A stretch of 48,439 nucleotides of DNA from Photobacterium marinum (GCF_000331515.1 NZ_AMZO01000028.1:1-48439); one strand, 5' to 3'; shown: positions 37,031 to 45,858, counted from the first letter of the stretch. Notes: a model not told the origin generated them from the sequence alone. Made by a program: numbers and translations.

Positions 37031-37516
37031 TTAATTAATGAATTTAAAACACTGGACTGAGTCAGTTGTTATGCTGGAGCTGCATAGTATATCGCCCTGG
37101 TTATAGACGATTTGGTAAAATTCTTCATGAATATGGTTTGAAGCATGAGCTTCGCTGAAGTCATGCTCATTATCATCCAGTCCCAAGTGATCCTGCTGTT
37201 TGCTCTTCATCGAAAAGATATCTTTGTTCAAAAATAGTAGTGATGAGGTTTTATGGGATACTCCGCTAAATGAAGTGCCAGAAAGTGATGATTCTACATC
37301 ATAGAGCCCGAGAAACATTTCTGACATGGTCGACATGTATTTATAGCGGTCAATCCCATTTGGGTGATAGACATATTTTTTGCTATAAATCGTGTGGTTA
37401 ACGTTGTCACCTAAAATCGCTTCAGAGTAGTGGTTGTTAAAGTGACGAATAGTACATAATAAAATGAAAGCAATAGTGATATAACTGATTATAAAAAGCT
37501 TAATTGCACGCTTCAT
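37031..37516 (-). CDS. VtrC/ToxS-like partner protein of the second regulator pair
   Basis: A 161-residue protein with one N-terminal span (about residues 5-23, IKLFIISYITIAFILLCTI) and a polar periplasmic domain ending in a Cys pair (C145, C156). Its start lies inside the preceding regulator gene (17-base overlap), so it is co-translated. I cannot name the family from sequence; the call rests on gene order, overlap, size and topology. Confidence 0.65.
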   Translation of the reverse strand: MKRAIKLFIISYITIAFILLCTIRHFNNHYSEAILGDNVNHTIYSKKYVYHPNGIDRYKYMSTMSEMFLGLYDVESSLSGTSFSGVSHKTSSLLFLNKDIFSMKSKQQDHLGLDDNEHDFSEAHASNHIHEEFYQIVYNQGDILCSSSITTDSVQCFKFIN

Positions 37517-38306
37517 TAAGACTATCTCTGATTTCAGAAAATGGCAGATCGACGGTGAAAGTCATGTTTAGTACGCGCTCTTCTTTCAGGCGATCAGATA
37601 AGTAGATACAGGAAAGATAAAACCGCTCCGGATTTTTTGAGATAAACAGGTGTTTAATCTGTTGGTTAATATTTCCAGCTAACGCTTCGTATAAGATAAT
37701 GCTACCAGGGTCCTGATCGATATGAATCTGAGTTTGTTCTGTTTGTATTAACTGCCAGTTTTCTTTTTCAATGTTACGCTGTTTGTAATAGTTGAAGCTC
37801 CATAGGTATATGAGTGTAGCTACCACTAACAGTAATGACATAAACAGATGGAATAGATTTTCTTTATACCGGCTCAGGTAACGACTGAATAATGTGTCTA
37901 AGTTAAAGCTTTTATTGCTTTTTTTTTCTGACTGTTCTGATTTTTCTTTTTCAATAACAGAGATCAGTTTTGACTGTTCAGGTTCAGCTTCTATGTTGGT
38001 TTTATCAAGTTCGACAATGCCTGGAACCAGCATGTAGCCCTGGCGAGGGATAGTTTTAATGACTCGCTGTTGTTTTCCGCTGTCACCAAGTGTCAACCTC
38101 AGTTGGGCAACGGCTTGAGTTAAGCTGGATTCAGATACAACGCGTCCTTGCCATACATGATTAACAATGTTTTCTTTCGATAATGTTTTTCCTTCATTTA
38201 CTACAAGTAATTGTAGAAGCAAGCAATCAGCCGTCTTTAGCCTTTTATATTTGCCACTAAGAGTATCGTAAAGCTGTGTTCTATTATTAGGGTTGAGCAA
38301 CCACAT
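37500..38306 (-). CDS. Second ToxR-like transmembrane transcription regulator
   Basis: A 268-residue regulator. The winged helix covers residues 10-97 (TLSKENIVNHVWQGRVVSESSL, then VIKTIPRQGYMLVP, the ToxR/CadC pattern). A charged linker (100-148, rich in Glu, Lys and Ser) follows, then one span at about 151-171, and a periplasmic domain with Cys at 233 and 267, the second one residue from the end. Two periplasmic Cys near the C-terminus are a shared feature of ToxR and TcpP. It reads away from aldB and toward the FadL gene at 35764. Confidence 0.82.
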   Translation of the reverse strand: MWLLNPNNRTQLYDTLSGKYKRLKTADCLLLQLLVVNEGKTLSKENIVNHVWQGRVVSESSLTQAVAQLRLTLGDSGKQQRVIKTIPRQGYMLVPGIVELDKTNIEAEPEQSKLISVIEKEKSEQSEKKSNKSFNLDTLFSRYLSRYKENLFHLFMSLLLVVATLIYLWSFNYYKQRNIEKENWQLIQTEQTQIHIDQDPGSIILYEALAGNINQQIKHLFISKNPERFYLSCIYLSDRLKEERVLNMTFTVDLPFSEIRDSLNEACN

Positions 38307-38844
38307 TCATTATTCCGCGTATGGGTGTTTTATTTTTGGTTATTCACAAAGCGCAACAATTATACACATGAAGCATAAAAGTGTCATGTAAAACATTGTA
38401 CGTATATCAATTTAAACATTGTTAGTTAACGTGCTAACGCAAAGTAGCTCTTAATATGCCTTATTGCTCATAATCAAAAGGTCTGAGCAGTTCATCTTTC
38501 TATATTCAAAACGTTTCTTATTAATTGAGGGTGGGTAAAAAAAGAGCATTGCAAAACTCATTACTGAGTAATTACTCCATCTTAATGTTATGTTTTAAAA
38601 GCCTATTTTATTTAAAAACTCTTCATTAGAGTTAATCTGTTTTCCTCGTTAATTTTGAATTGTTTTTTAAGCCATGTGTTTTACTGGCTCATTATGCTTC
38701 TCGTTTGTTGGGTGAGTGCTTATTTTGGCAAGTCTTTATTTCTTTGAAGACTTTTAAATTTGGATGGTCTCGACAGCCTTTGATTTTAATCTCGCTAATA
38801 AATTCAACTCGAGTGCTATAAATTTAATTTTGAAGAGGTTTAAC
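38307..38844. other. Divergent control region between the second ToxR-like gene and aldB
   Basis: About 540 bp, very AT-rich, with runs of A and T but no credible gene, terminator or RNA. The aldB frame is open from 38764 but that leader does not resemble the family. It must hold the promoters of both divergent genes. Confidence 0.45.
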
Positions 38845-40353
38845 ATGGGATACCCAATTCCAGGTACAGAGCAATCAACAGTTCAATATAAAGCAAAATA
38901 TAACAACTATATTAATGGTCAGTGGGTTGCTCCTGTTAACGGTCAATATTTTGAAAACCATTCACCGGTTAACGGCCAGCTAATTTGTGAAGTAGCTCGT
39001 TCTGGCGAAGCTGATATTGAACTTGCTCTGGATGCAGCACATGCAGCAAAAGATGCATGGGCAAAAACTAGCGTAGCTGAGCGTTCTAATTTGCTGCTGA
39101 AAATTGCAGATCGTATTGAAGAACACAGTGAATACCTGGCAATTGCTGAAAGCTGGGAAAATGGTAAGCCGGTTCGTGAAACACTGGCGGCAGATTTACC
39201 GCTAACTGTTGATCACTTCCGTTACTTTGCCGGTTGTATTCGAGCTCAGGAAGGTACCGCGGCTGAGCTTGACGCGACAACGGCTTCTTACCACTTCCCG
39301 GAACCGGTTGGCGTTGTAGGTCAGATTATTCCATGGAACTTCCCACTGCTGATGGCGGCATGGAAGCTGGCTCCTGCGCTGGCTGCCGGTTGTTGTGTAG
39401 TGTTGAAGCCTGCTGAGCAGACTCCGACATCAATTCTGTTGCTGATGGAAGTGATTAATGATCTGCTGCCAGCTGGTGTTGTGAACGTTGTTAACGGTTA
39501 CGGTAAAGAAGCGGGTAATGCACTGGCAACCAGCAAGCGTATTGCTAAGCTAGCTTTCACTGGTTCAACTGAAGTGGGTAACCACATCCTGAAATGTGCT
39601 GCAGACAACCTAATCCCGTCGACCGTTGAGCTGGGTGGTAAGTCGCCGAACATCTTCTTTGAAGATATCTTTGATTTTGAAGACAGCTACCTGGATAAGT
39701 GTGTGGAAGCGGTTCTGCTTGCTTTCTTCAACCAGGGTGAAGTGTGTACCTGTCCTTCTCGTCTGCTGATCCAGGAATCTGTTTACGACAAGTTCATGGA
39801 ACGCATTCTTGAGCGCCTGAAAACAGTTAAACAGGGTAACCCGCTGGATGTGAATACTCAGGTAGGTTCACAGGTATCTAAAGAGCAGTTCGACAAGATC
39901 CTGAGCTACATTGAAATCGGTAAAGCTGAAGGTGCTGAAGTACTGGCTGGTGGTGAAGCTCTGAACGAAGGTGAAGGTTACTTCATCAAGCCGACAATCC
40001 TGAAAGGCCACAACAAGATGCGCATCTTCCAGGAAGAGATCTTCGGTCCGGTTATCGCAGTAACAACCTTCAAGGATGAAGCGGAAGCGCTGGAAATCGC
40101 TAATGACACTGAGTACGGCCTGGGTGCGGGCGTGTGGACCCGTGATACAAACAAAGTGTACCGCATGGGCCGTGCTATCGAAGCTGGCCGTGTATGGGTG
40201 AACTGCTACCATGCGTACCCTGCACACGCTGCGTTCGGTGGTTATAAGAAATCTGGCATCGGTCGTGAAACACACAAGATGATGCTGGATCACTACCAGA
40301 ACACGAAGAATCTGCTAGTAAGCTACAGCGAAAACCCTCTGGGCTTCTTCTAA
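38845..40353 (+). CDS. aldB: NAD(P)-dependent aldehyde dehydrogenase AldB/ExaC type
   Basis: A 502-residue aldehyde dehydrogenase collinear with E. coli AldB. The cofactor motif is [12 protein letters not shown], the general base Glu is in [11 protein letters not shown], and the nucleophilic Cys is in [11 protein letters not shown]. The C-terminus [19 protein letters not shown] is typical. It would oxidise acetaldehyde or similar short aldehydes to the acid. AAGAGG precedes ATG 38845. It has its own terminator. Codon choice is strongly biased to common codons, suggesting high expression. Confidence 0.93.
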   Translation: MGYPIPGTEQSTVQYKAKYNNYINGQWVAPVNGQYFENHSPVNGQLICEVARSGEADIELALDAAHAAKDAWAKTSVAERSNLLLKIADRIEEHSEYLAIAESWENGKPVRETLAADLPLTVDHFRYFAGCIRAQEGTAAELDATTASYHFPEPVGVVGQIIPWNFPLLMAAWKLAPALAAGCCVVLKPAEQTPTSILLLMEVINDLLPAGVVNVVNGYGKEAGNALATSKRIAKLAFTGSTEVGNHILKCAADNLIPSTVELGGKSPNIFFEDIFDFEDSYLDKCVEAVLLAFFNQGEVCTCPSRLLIQESVYDKFMERILERLKTVKQGNPLDVNTQVGSQVSKEQFDKILSYIEIGKAEGAEVLAGGEALNEGEGYFIKPTILKGHNKMRIFQEEIFGPVIAVTTFKDEAEALEIANDTEYGLGAGVWTRDTNKVYRMGRAIEAGRVWVNCYHAYPAHAAFGGYKKSGIGRETHKMMLDHYQNTKNLLVSYSENPLGFF

Positions 40354-40377
40354 TCACTATTAGTGCTTTTTGTGCGT

Positions 40378-40407
40378 ACAGGGTTGGCTTTGCCAGCCCT
40401 GTTTTTT
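40378..40407 (+). terminator. Terminator of aldB
   Basis: The stem ACAGGGTTGGC/GCCAGCCCTGT (one wobble) with loop TTT runs into six T, 25 bp after the aldB stop. Confidence 0.9.
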
Positions 40408-40416
40408 GAGGTTGTT

Positions 40417-40668
40417 ATGATCGTATTTAATTTTGATGCTGTAAAAACATTGCTCCCGGTATTGTTGGCAAAGGCTGAGGACAGTTCAGTTCACCTGATG
40501 TTTGACGACGGTATACAGGCTCATCGGGTTATGAGTTTTGAACCGCACACAGAATGTTTTGACTGTAACGGACAGTTTCATGATGAAGTTGTGGGTTACT
40601 GCATGAAGCTGGTAAACAGCTCCGTCATTAACTTTAGGATCTGTGGCGGAGAACTGGTTGTTGCCTGA
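40417..40668 (+). CDS. Small cysteine-rich protein of unknown function
   Basis: An 83-residue soluble protein with a CxxC motif (ECFDCNG, near residues 49-52), another Cys in VGYCMK and one in RICGG, so four Cys in 35 residues. No signal peptide or span. ATG 40417 follows GAGG. It is not the DUF779 protein that often follows such dehydrogenases. It is 55 bp upstream of a Tpx-like gene on the same strand, which suggests a shared redox-related role; that is inference. Confidence 0.6.
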   Translation: MIVFNFDAVKTLLPVLLAKAEDSSVHLMFDDGIQAHRVMSFEPHTECFDCNGQFHDEVVGYCMKLVNSSVINFRICGGELVVA

Positions 40669-40723
40669 AGAAGAATGAAAAAGAAAACGTGTTAGTTGGT
40701 GAGTTTTCATTTTGGAATTCGAT

Positions 40724-41224
40724 ATGAACCTGTCAGATTACTTAATAAAGCCGGTTCAGGTAACGGGGACATTCCCTTGTGCCGGGGAATCGGTAAAGGA
40801 ATTCAGCTTGGTGAAGCATAATCTTGATGTGCTTACTGATACAGATATCAGAGGGAAAAAGTGCCTGCTATGTATTTTCCTTTCAGTGGATGTGGCCGTG
40901 TGCGCCGATACTGTCCGTGAGTTTAACCGGATGGCCCGAAAGCTGGATAATACGGAAATTCTTTGTGTTTCAGTCGATACACCTTTTGCCCTGCAGCGCT
41001 TTTGCGAAAGGGAAGGGCTGGACTATATCACTGTGGCTTCCTGTTTTCGGTCTGCCAGCTTTTCATCAGACTTTGGTGTTCAGCTGACGGGCTCTGAACT
41101 AGCTGGATTTACCGCCAGAGCTGTGATCTGCCTTGATGAGCAGGGGCAGGTGATTCATAGTGAGCTGATCAGGGAACTGGCCCGGCAGCCGGATTACTAT
41201 TCAGCATATCTGGCTTTACGGTGA
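40724..41224 (+). CDS. Tpx-like peroxiredoxin with altered active site
   Basis: A 166-residue protein collinear with thiol peroxidase Tpx along its whole length. The peroxidatic Cys (C60, in SVDVAVC) and resolving Cys (C94, in LQRFCEREG) are kept. The peroxiredoxin signature PxxxTxxC is not: Pro is Leu 53 and Thr is Val 57 (E. coli reads PSIDTGVC). These residues activate the peroxide and the Cys thiolate, so peroxidase activity may be lost or slow. I chose ATG 40724; a TTG lies 12 bases upstream. Four further Cys (19, 47, 50, 81) are unusual for Tpx. Confidence 0.85.
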   Translation: MNLSDYLIKPVQVTGTFPCAGESVKEFSLVKHNLDVLTDTDIRGKKCLLCIFLSVDVAVCADTVREFNRMARKLDNTEILCVSVDTPFALQRFCEREGLDYITVASCFRSASFSSDFGVQLTGSELAGFTARAVICLDEQGQVIHSELIRELARQPDYYSAYLALR

Positions 41225-41497
41225 GGATCGTAATAACAGAGTGGATCAAGCTTCTACTGTTTTTTTTAGCCTAAGATCACATTTCTCTTTTGTTTAATTT
41301 GTGCAACTAGTTGCTTAATCTATTTTGAAAGTGTGCATTTTCAATGATGTGAACATTTTGGTTGGCAAGGAATCTTTAACAAGATAATTCCTTATGTGAT
41401 GGATGTTTGCACTAAGTGAGGCCGCCTTTTTGGTTAAACATGCTGTTCATTGTAATTGTACTTATTGTTAGGTAATTACGATAAAAGGGAAAAAAAC

Positions 41498-42904
41498 ATG
41501 AAACCTGAACAAGAACAGAAGTTACTGCAATCATTATACGATAGGATCTTTCAAGCGATAACCTACGCACCTGATGGGAAGTCCGGCAGTTTTGACCCTA
41601 AAACGACTTTGATTCAGTTGTCTAAAAATGAAGCCATTAATCCTAAAGACTTTATCAATCAGGTCAGCCCTGTTAATCCTAATGGGGATCTGAATGCGGC
41701 TAATATGTTCTCTGCCATGGTCGATACTATTCCAGCAGTTCAGGCTGATTATGCACCGACCACAAATACGCTCTCTCAAACTTACAAGCAAATCGTAGAT
41801 AACGCGAATACAAAGGCTAAGGTTAATCCGGCCCAGAAAGAAACCTATGAAGCGGCGTACAACTTCCTAAATACTGAACATTCGATCCCTAACTTCCAGG
41901 GGCCTCCGACAGTTACAATGGCACCGAGTCCAATAGCTCAGACTTATGAAGATAATCAGTCGGCTTATGTGACAGCCGTAGTTGGTTATCGTACTGCGCA
42001 AAACGGTTATGACTTAACTAAGCCTGAAGATCAGCGAGCTTGGCAGGCTGTCGCTCCAGGGCTTCAGTTGAACGTTGATAAAGCATGGAATCGTTGGGTG
42101 CAAGCCGGTAAGCAAAATGTCGAGCAGGCGCAGAATGCAATGGTATCAACCATTAATGATATCACCTCTTCGGTTATTGCAAGTTCTCAAGAGGCCGTTT
42201 CTGACGCTCATTGGATGGCTGCCGGCCCGGGGGGAGAGAAATGGTTACTCTCTTATGCATTACCTGGTGATTGGGTAACAGGTAGCAGCGGTGCCACTGA
42301 GTTCACACTCAAGAGTTCAACTTTGAATACGGAGTCAGATTCTAAGTTTACCAGTTACGGTGGAGGCGCTTCGTGGAGTGCTGGTCTCTGGTCTGTTGGT
42401 GGTTCTTTCAATCACTCCAGTGGTGAGACAAGCTTCCATATGGACGCTGATGAACTGGCAATCAAAGCTAAACTGAGTTTAGTTCGTGTTATGCGGCCAT
42501 GGATGAACTCATTGCTGTTCAGAACTGAAGGTTGGTGGCTTAACGAGCAGCCAGCAGGAAAAATTTCAAATGGTTCATTGAAAGATAACAGTAATAGCAT
42601 GTTACCTTTGATGCCGGTTGCATTTGTTGTGATGAGTGACGTTGAGATCACTGCTAACTTTAGTTCAGAAGATAAGAAGCATATCGAAAGCGCAACTAGT
42701 GGTTCGGCGAGTGTTGGTTGGGGACCTTTCCGTATTGGCGGAAGCTACTCACACAGCAGTTCTCATGATTCATTTAAGTCCACCTTTGATGGAAGTACCA
42801 TTAAAGTTCCTGGAATGCAGATTGTGGCCTGGGTGAGTGAAGTTACCCCAATGTCTGCTCCATTATCAGAAACAACAAAAGCAGTAGAATCCGCTACAAG
42901 TTAA
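41498..42904 (+). CDS. Unrecognised 468-residue protein, first of two tandem paralogues
   Basis: No signal peptide or membrane span is visible, and I do not recognise the family. The N-terminal half (1-230) is largely helical and polar. The C-terminal half alternates small and hydrophobic residues, with two similar Gly/Ser-rich blocks: SAGLWSVGGSFNHSSGETSF (295-313) and SVGWGPFRIGGSYSHSSSHD (405-424). Between them is a block (MRPWMNSLLFRTEGWWL, 332-348) shared with the next gene. The C-terminus (QIVAWVSEVTPMSAP) is also shared. ATG 41498 follows AAAGGGA. A strong terminator separates it from its paralogue. The amphipathic hairpin-like blocks might insert in membranes, but that is only a guess. 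Confidence 0.7.
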   Translation: MKPEQEQKLLQSLYDRIFQAITYAPDGKSGSFDPKTTLIQLSKNEAINPKDFINQVSPVNPNGDLNAANMFSAMVDTIPAVQADYAPTTNTLSQTYKQIVDNANTKAKVNPAQKETYEAAYNFLNTEHSIPNFQGPPTVTMAPSPIAQTYEDNQSAYVTAVVGYRTAQNGYDLTKPEDQRAWQAVAPGLQLNVDKAWNRWVQAGKQNVEQAQNAMVSTINDITSSVIASSQEAVSDAHWMAAGPGGEKWLLSYALPGDWVTGSSGATEFTLKSSTLNTESDSKFTSYGGGASWSAGLWSVGGSFNHSSGETSFHMDADELAIKAKLSLVRVMRPWMNSLLFRTEGWWLNEQPAGKISNGSLKDNSNSMLPLMPVAFVVMSDVEITANFSSEDKKHIESATSGSASVGWGPFRIGGSYSHSSSHDSFKSTFDGSTIKVPGMQIVAWVSEVTPMSAPLSETTKAVESATS

Positions 42905-42915
42905 TTAGGCAAAAA

Positions 42916-42941
42916 AGCCGGGGGAAACCCCGGCTATTTTT
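42916..42941 (+). terminator. Terminator between the tandem paralogues
   Basis: The perfect stem AGCCGGGG/CCCCGGCT closes a GAAA tetraloop and is followed by ATTTTTT. It should end or reduce transcription from the first paralogue into the second. Confidence 0.88.
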
Positions 42942-42968
42942 TGTCTAAAACAAGGATAAGAGGTGGCT

Positions 42969-43997
42969 ATGAATCTGTTTGAGGCGTTATCTCAGGAGTT
43001 GGAGCATAAGGCAAAACCTGTAGCATCAGGCGGTTTGACCGCGAATAACTTTGCAGTAGATATTGGTGGAGAGGCTTTAGTTAAACCAAAGTCTTTGATT
43101 CGGAGTAATGCCGTAAGCGCTCTCTTAACTAAACCAATACTCCAGTTAAATACTTTTCCCATTACACTAAATCCTGAAAAGTTCAAGAATCCACTTTCAA
43201 CGTCTAACCCTGACGGGAGCTTGGAGGCGTTATGGAATTTTCGCCAGCTTATCGACCCGATTCCTGAGTTCAGCCATTATTACAGCCCAAGTTTACGCTC
43301 GACTGAATCAACATTTGAGATGATTGTAAAAGGGGCCTCGATCAGTAATGATTTCCCGTTTACGTCTTCAGTGATAGCTGAAACTCAAAAGAAGCTGGCG
43401 ATGTTGAAATATGCCAATATGGATAACACGCTAGGGAGCTGGGCTCCTGTTTATGCCAGCCCAAGTGATTGGTACGATATATCAAATGGTAGATATAAAA
43501 GTCTGGATTTTGACTTAGATAAAGTGGGGAATAGTGATAGTCCTTTTGCAACGATTGGACAATCGATGAGTAATAAAGAATTATCTATCTGTAGTAACTG
43601 TAAGGCGGTGACGACTAAATCAATAGCTGCCGCTTCCAAGGTCAAAAAGGTCAGCCTTAAGTTTATGCAAGTAAACCTTTTGCGTCCCTGGTATAACGAA
43701 TTACTTTTTGATACGAATGGCTGGTATTTAGCGGGTCAGCAAGCAGGATTTTGTTCCTCAGGGCGTTTGGATGCTAATGATGGAACGATTCCTTTGTTGC
43801 CAACGAGTGTGATTTTAGCGACAGACGTTGATGTCGATGCTGATTGGAGCCATGAAGATCAAAAAGCTATTGATGGTGCTATTGCCCAAGGTGACCATGT
43901 TTCATTAGGGAATGTGGTTATTTCTGCACCTAGTCATTTTATCCAGGTGATTGGTTGGATCACTGAGCTCACTCCTTTTTCGCCTAAGATGCCATAA
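42969..43997 (+). CDS. Unrecognised 342-residue protein, second tandem paralogue
   Basis: Collinear with the previous protein in at least four places: NPDGSLEALWNFRQLIDPIP against NPNGDLNAANMFSAMVDTIP; PSDW against PGDW; LLRPWYNELLFDTNGWYLAG against MRPWMNSLLFRTEGWWLNEQ; and DVDVDADWSHEDQKAIDGA against DVEITANFSSEDKKHIESA; the C-termini also align (GWITELTPFSP). It lacks both Gly/Ser-rich blocks of its partner and instead has a CSNC motif at 208-211. There is no signal peptide. ATG 42969 follows AAGAGG. Function unknown. Confidence 0.7.
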   Translation: MNLFEALSQELEHKAKPVASGGLTANNFAVDIGGEALVKPKSLIRSNAVSALLTKPILQLNTFPITLNPEKFKNPLSTSNPDGSLEALWNFRQLIDPIPEFSHYYSPSLRSTESTFEMIVKGASISNDFPFTSSVIAETQKKLAMLKYANMDNTLGSWAPVYASPSDWYDISNGRYKSLDFDLDKVGNSDSPFATIGQSMSNKELSICSNCKAVTTKSIAAASKVKKVSLKFMQVNLLRPWYNELLFDTNGWYLAGQQAGFCSSGRLDANDGTIPLLPTSVILATDVDVDADWSHEDQKAIDGAIAQGDHVSLGNVVISAPSHFIQVIGWITELTPFSPKMP

Positions 43998-44330
43998 GAC
44001 TTGTGAAAGCTGATTGAGTGCATCATTGTTTCGATTGGCTTCTCATTTTTCAACTTTTCTTAAAGTTATTGCAATTCAATCTCATAGTTCATGTTTGAGA
44101 TCATTCCCTTTCATATCACATCCACAGAGACTGGAAATACTACTGGTTGATACCGTTTTTATTTCAGGCAATTGCTGCTTTTTTGTTTGGCTGGGAAGTG
44201 CCGGATGAGTAATCTTTTGAAGTCCGTCACTCAATTTGACTCAGACATTGATAAAGCGCATAGTCCTCTGGTAGTTAAAAGCATAATGTTTTCGACGTTC
44301 CGTTATTAGATTAAGTTAAAGGTTACAAAT
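43998..44330. other. Gap before the small membrane protein
   Basis: 330 bp without a convincing gene. A frame at 44014-44208 has no Shine-Dalgarno and looks random. A 34-codon frame at 44205-44309 is listed separately as doubtful. Confidence 0.45.
44205..44309 (+). CDS. Doubtful 34-residue small ORF
   Basis: ATG 44205 has GGGAAG six bases upstream and encodes MSNLLKSVTQFDSDIDKAHS followed by PLVVKSIMFSTFRY. It ends 21 bp before the small membrane protein gene. Only the spacing and the Shine-Dalgarno support it; no homology is recognised. Confidence 0.2.
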   Translation: MSNLLKSVTQFDSDIDKAHSPLVVKSIMFSTFRY

Positions 44331-44822
44331 ATGTCTGATGTGCCAGTATCTGTTACAACAACCGCAACCGAAGTGATTCAGCCGGTTGCTGAATCTTCAG
44401 GTTCAATTTGGGGTTATGTAGCAGGTGGTGTTGCTTTACTGGTTCTGGCAGGTTTCTTCGCGTATAAGAAAATTAATACGCCGACATTTATCATCAATCA
44501 GGTAAGAAGAAGAAACCAGAAAGAGATTAAGAAGCTGGGTGTAGAGAATTCTGAGTTTATTGTGGATCTGGATAAGCTGCTGGATTCAGTTCAGGAGTAT
44601 GCCATCCAGAACAACCAGAAGGGTTCTGATGTTGTGAAGATCATTAGCCCGCTGAATGATACATCCCGTATTAAAACTGCTCGCGATATGTACCAGTCAA
44701 TGATTTTCATTGCTAATGCAATTAATGATGCAAATTTGGCTCGTGAGTTTAAGAACAAATCCAAGCAGGTGAAAGCAAGCTCGGCTCTGATGACCGGCCT
44801 GTTGAAGCGTGCGGGTATTTAA
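44331..44822 (+). CDS. Small single-span membrane protein of unknown function
   Basis: A 163-residue protein: a short Thr/Val-rich N-terminus, one span at about 26-45 (IWGYVAGGVALLVLAGFFAY) and a basic, helical C-terminal domain of 115 residues (RRRNQKEIKKL, KNKSKQVKASSALM). The positive residues after the span suggest the C-terminal domain is cytoplasmic. AAAGG lies nine bases before the ATG. Codon choice is that of a well-expressed gene. I cannot assign a family; being in line with the tandem paralogues makes it a candidate partner. Confidence 0.65.
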   Translation: MSDVPVSVTTTATEVIQPVAESSGSIWGYVAGGVALLVLAGFFAYKKINTPTFIINQVRRRNQKEIKKLGVENSEFIVDLDKLLDSVQEYAIQNNQKGSDVVKIISPLNDTSRIKTARDMYQSMIFIANAINDANLAREFKNKSKQVKASSALMTGLLKRAGI

Positions 44823-45036
44823 TCGCTGATAGCTTGCGTTTTTTGACTGGCAGGGTGACACAGTTTGCTCACCTCGTTTGATCAGACTCTGCCAGTGAAG
44901 CAATCTACTAAGAAGCTGCGTTGATTTATCACGCAGCTTTTTCTTTAACCGACTTATCTAAAATAAGTGATACATTTTGCATAAGTGACAGAGCTTGCCT
45001 AGTTTTGTTTGTAAAAACAGATAAATCGGTGAGTAT

Positions 45037-45858
45037 ATGAATCGCTGTCATCTCAATGTATTACCGCATCTCTTTATTATTCTATCTTCTCTCTTTTTGC
45101 CTTCATCCGCACAAGCGGCACAATGGCGGATGATGGTTGGCGTGAACGATTTCATCGTTGACCAGGCGAACTCTCACACTTTGGGGTCTGGCATCGGTAT
45201 TAGTTTTGCCGATACAACAGAGTCTGATATTTCACTGTTCGGGCGTTTTAATACCTATTTTGATTTCGATATTGATGAGTTGGATCCGGACCATATTCCT
45301 ATTTGGTTCCAGTCTGATTTTGTGGCTGAAGGGGAGTTGGTTCGGCTAACAGAAACGACTTCAATCTCATGGTTCGCTGAGGCGTTTGACAAGCGGAATA
45401 CGGTCAGCTCTGTTGAGCAGCAGCAAAAGCTCATGCCAGGCTTTGATTTCAGCTTTAATGCGCAGCGTTATAAGGTCGGAACAAAAGCTTCAGCCGGATA
45501 TTACGCGCTGGAGATTGATGATGATGTGCCCACGTTGCGAGGTTACAGCCGCGGAGACTTAAGAAACAGCACATCAGCGTTATCACTACAGCTGTATGCT
45601 GCCGTTGCTCTTAGCGAAAAAGCTGGAGTGAACCTTTCAGCTCAGCAGTGGCATGACGGAGATGATTGGCTTGAGAATCAGTACTATTTGACGTTGAAAT
45701 ATGATGTTGCAGAACAGATAACTGGTAGCCTTTTGGTTATCAATATTGTTCATACTGAATATAATCTCGACCCATACAATGATCCTCAGAAGTTGCCAAT
45801 ATTGCCCTGGGATAAGGATACTTTTGTTCGGGTCTACCTCGAATATCCTTTGAATTAG
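45037..45858 (+). CDS. Predicted secreted or outer-membrane protein of unknown function
   Basis: A 273-residue protein with signal peptide MNRCHLNVLPHLFIILSSLF and cleavage after SSAQA. The mature part alternates hydrophobic and polar residues in the way of a small outer-membrane barrel (SDISLFGRFNTYFDFDID, RYKVGTKASAGYYALEID, LSLQLYAAVALSEKAGVNLS, FVRVYLEYPLN) and has no Cys. It is acidic. I do not recognise the family. It is last in the run of unknown genes, followed by a hairpin. Confidence 0.68.
   Translation: MNRCHLNVLPHLFIILSSLFLPSSAQAAQWRMMVGVNDFIVDQANSHTLGSGIGISFADTTESDISLFGRFNTYFDFDIDELDPDHIPIWFQSDFVAEGELVRLTETTSISWFAEAFDKRNTVSSVEQQQKLMPGFDFSFNAQRYKVGTKASAGYYALEIDDDVPTLRGYSRGDLRNSTSALSLQLYAAVALSEKAGVNLSAQQWHDGDDWLENQYYLTLKYDVAEQITGSLLVINIVHTEYNLDPYNDPQKLPILPWDKDTFVRVYLEYPLN

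Noticed and set aside
41225..45858. Unknown-gene cluster as a mobile element or prophage
   Set aside because: No integrase, transposase, terminal repeats, flanking tRNA or phage structural genes, and base composition matches the neighbours.
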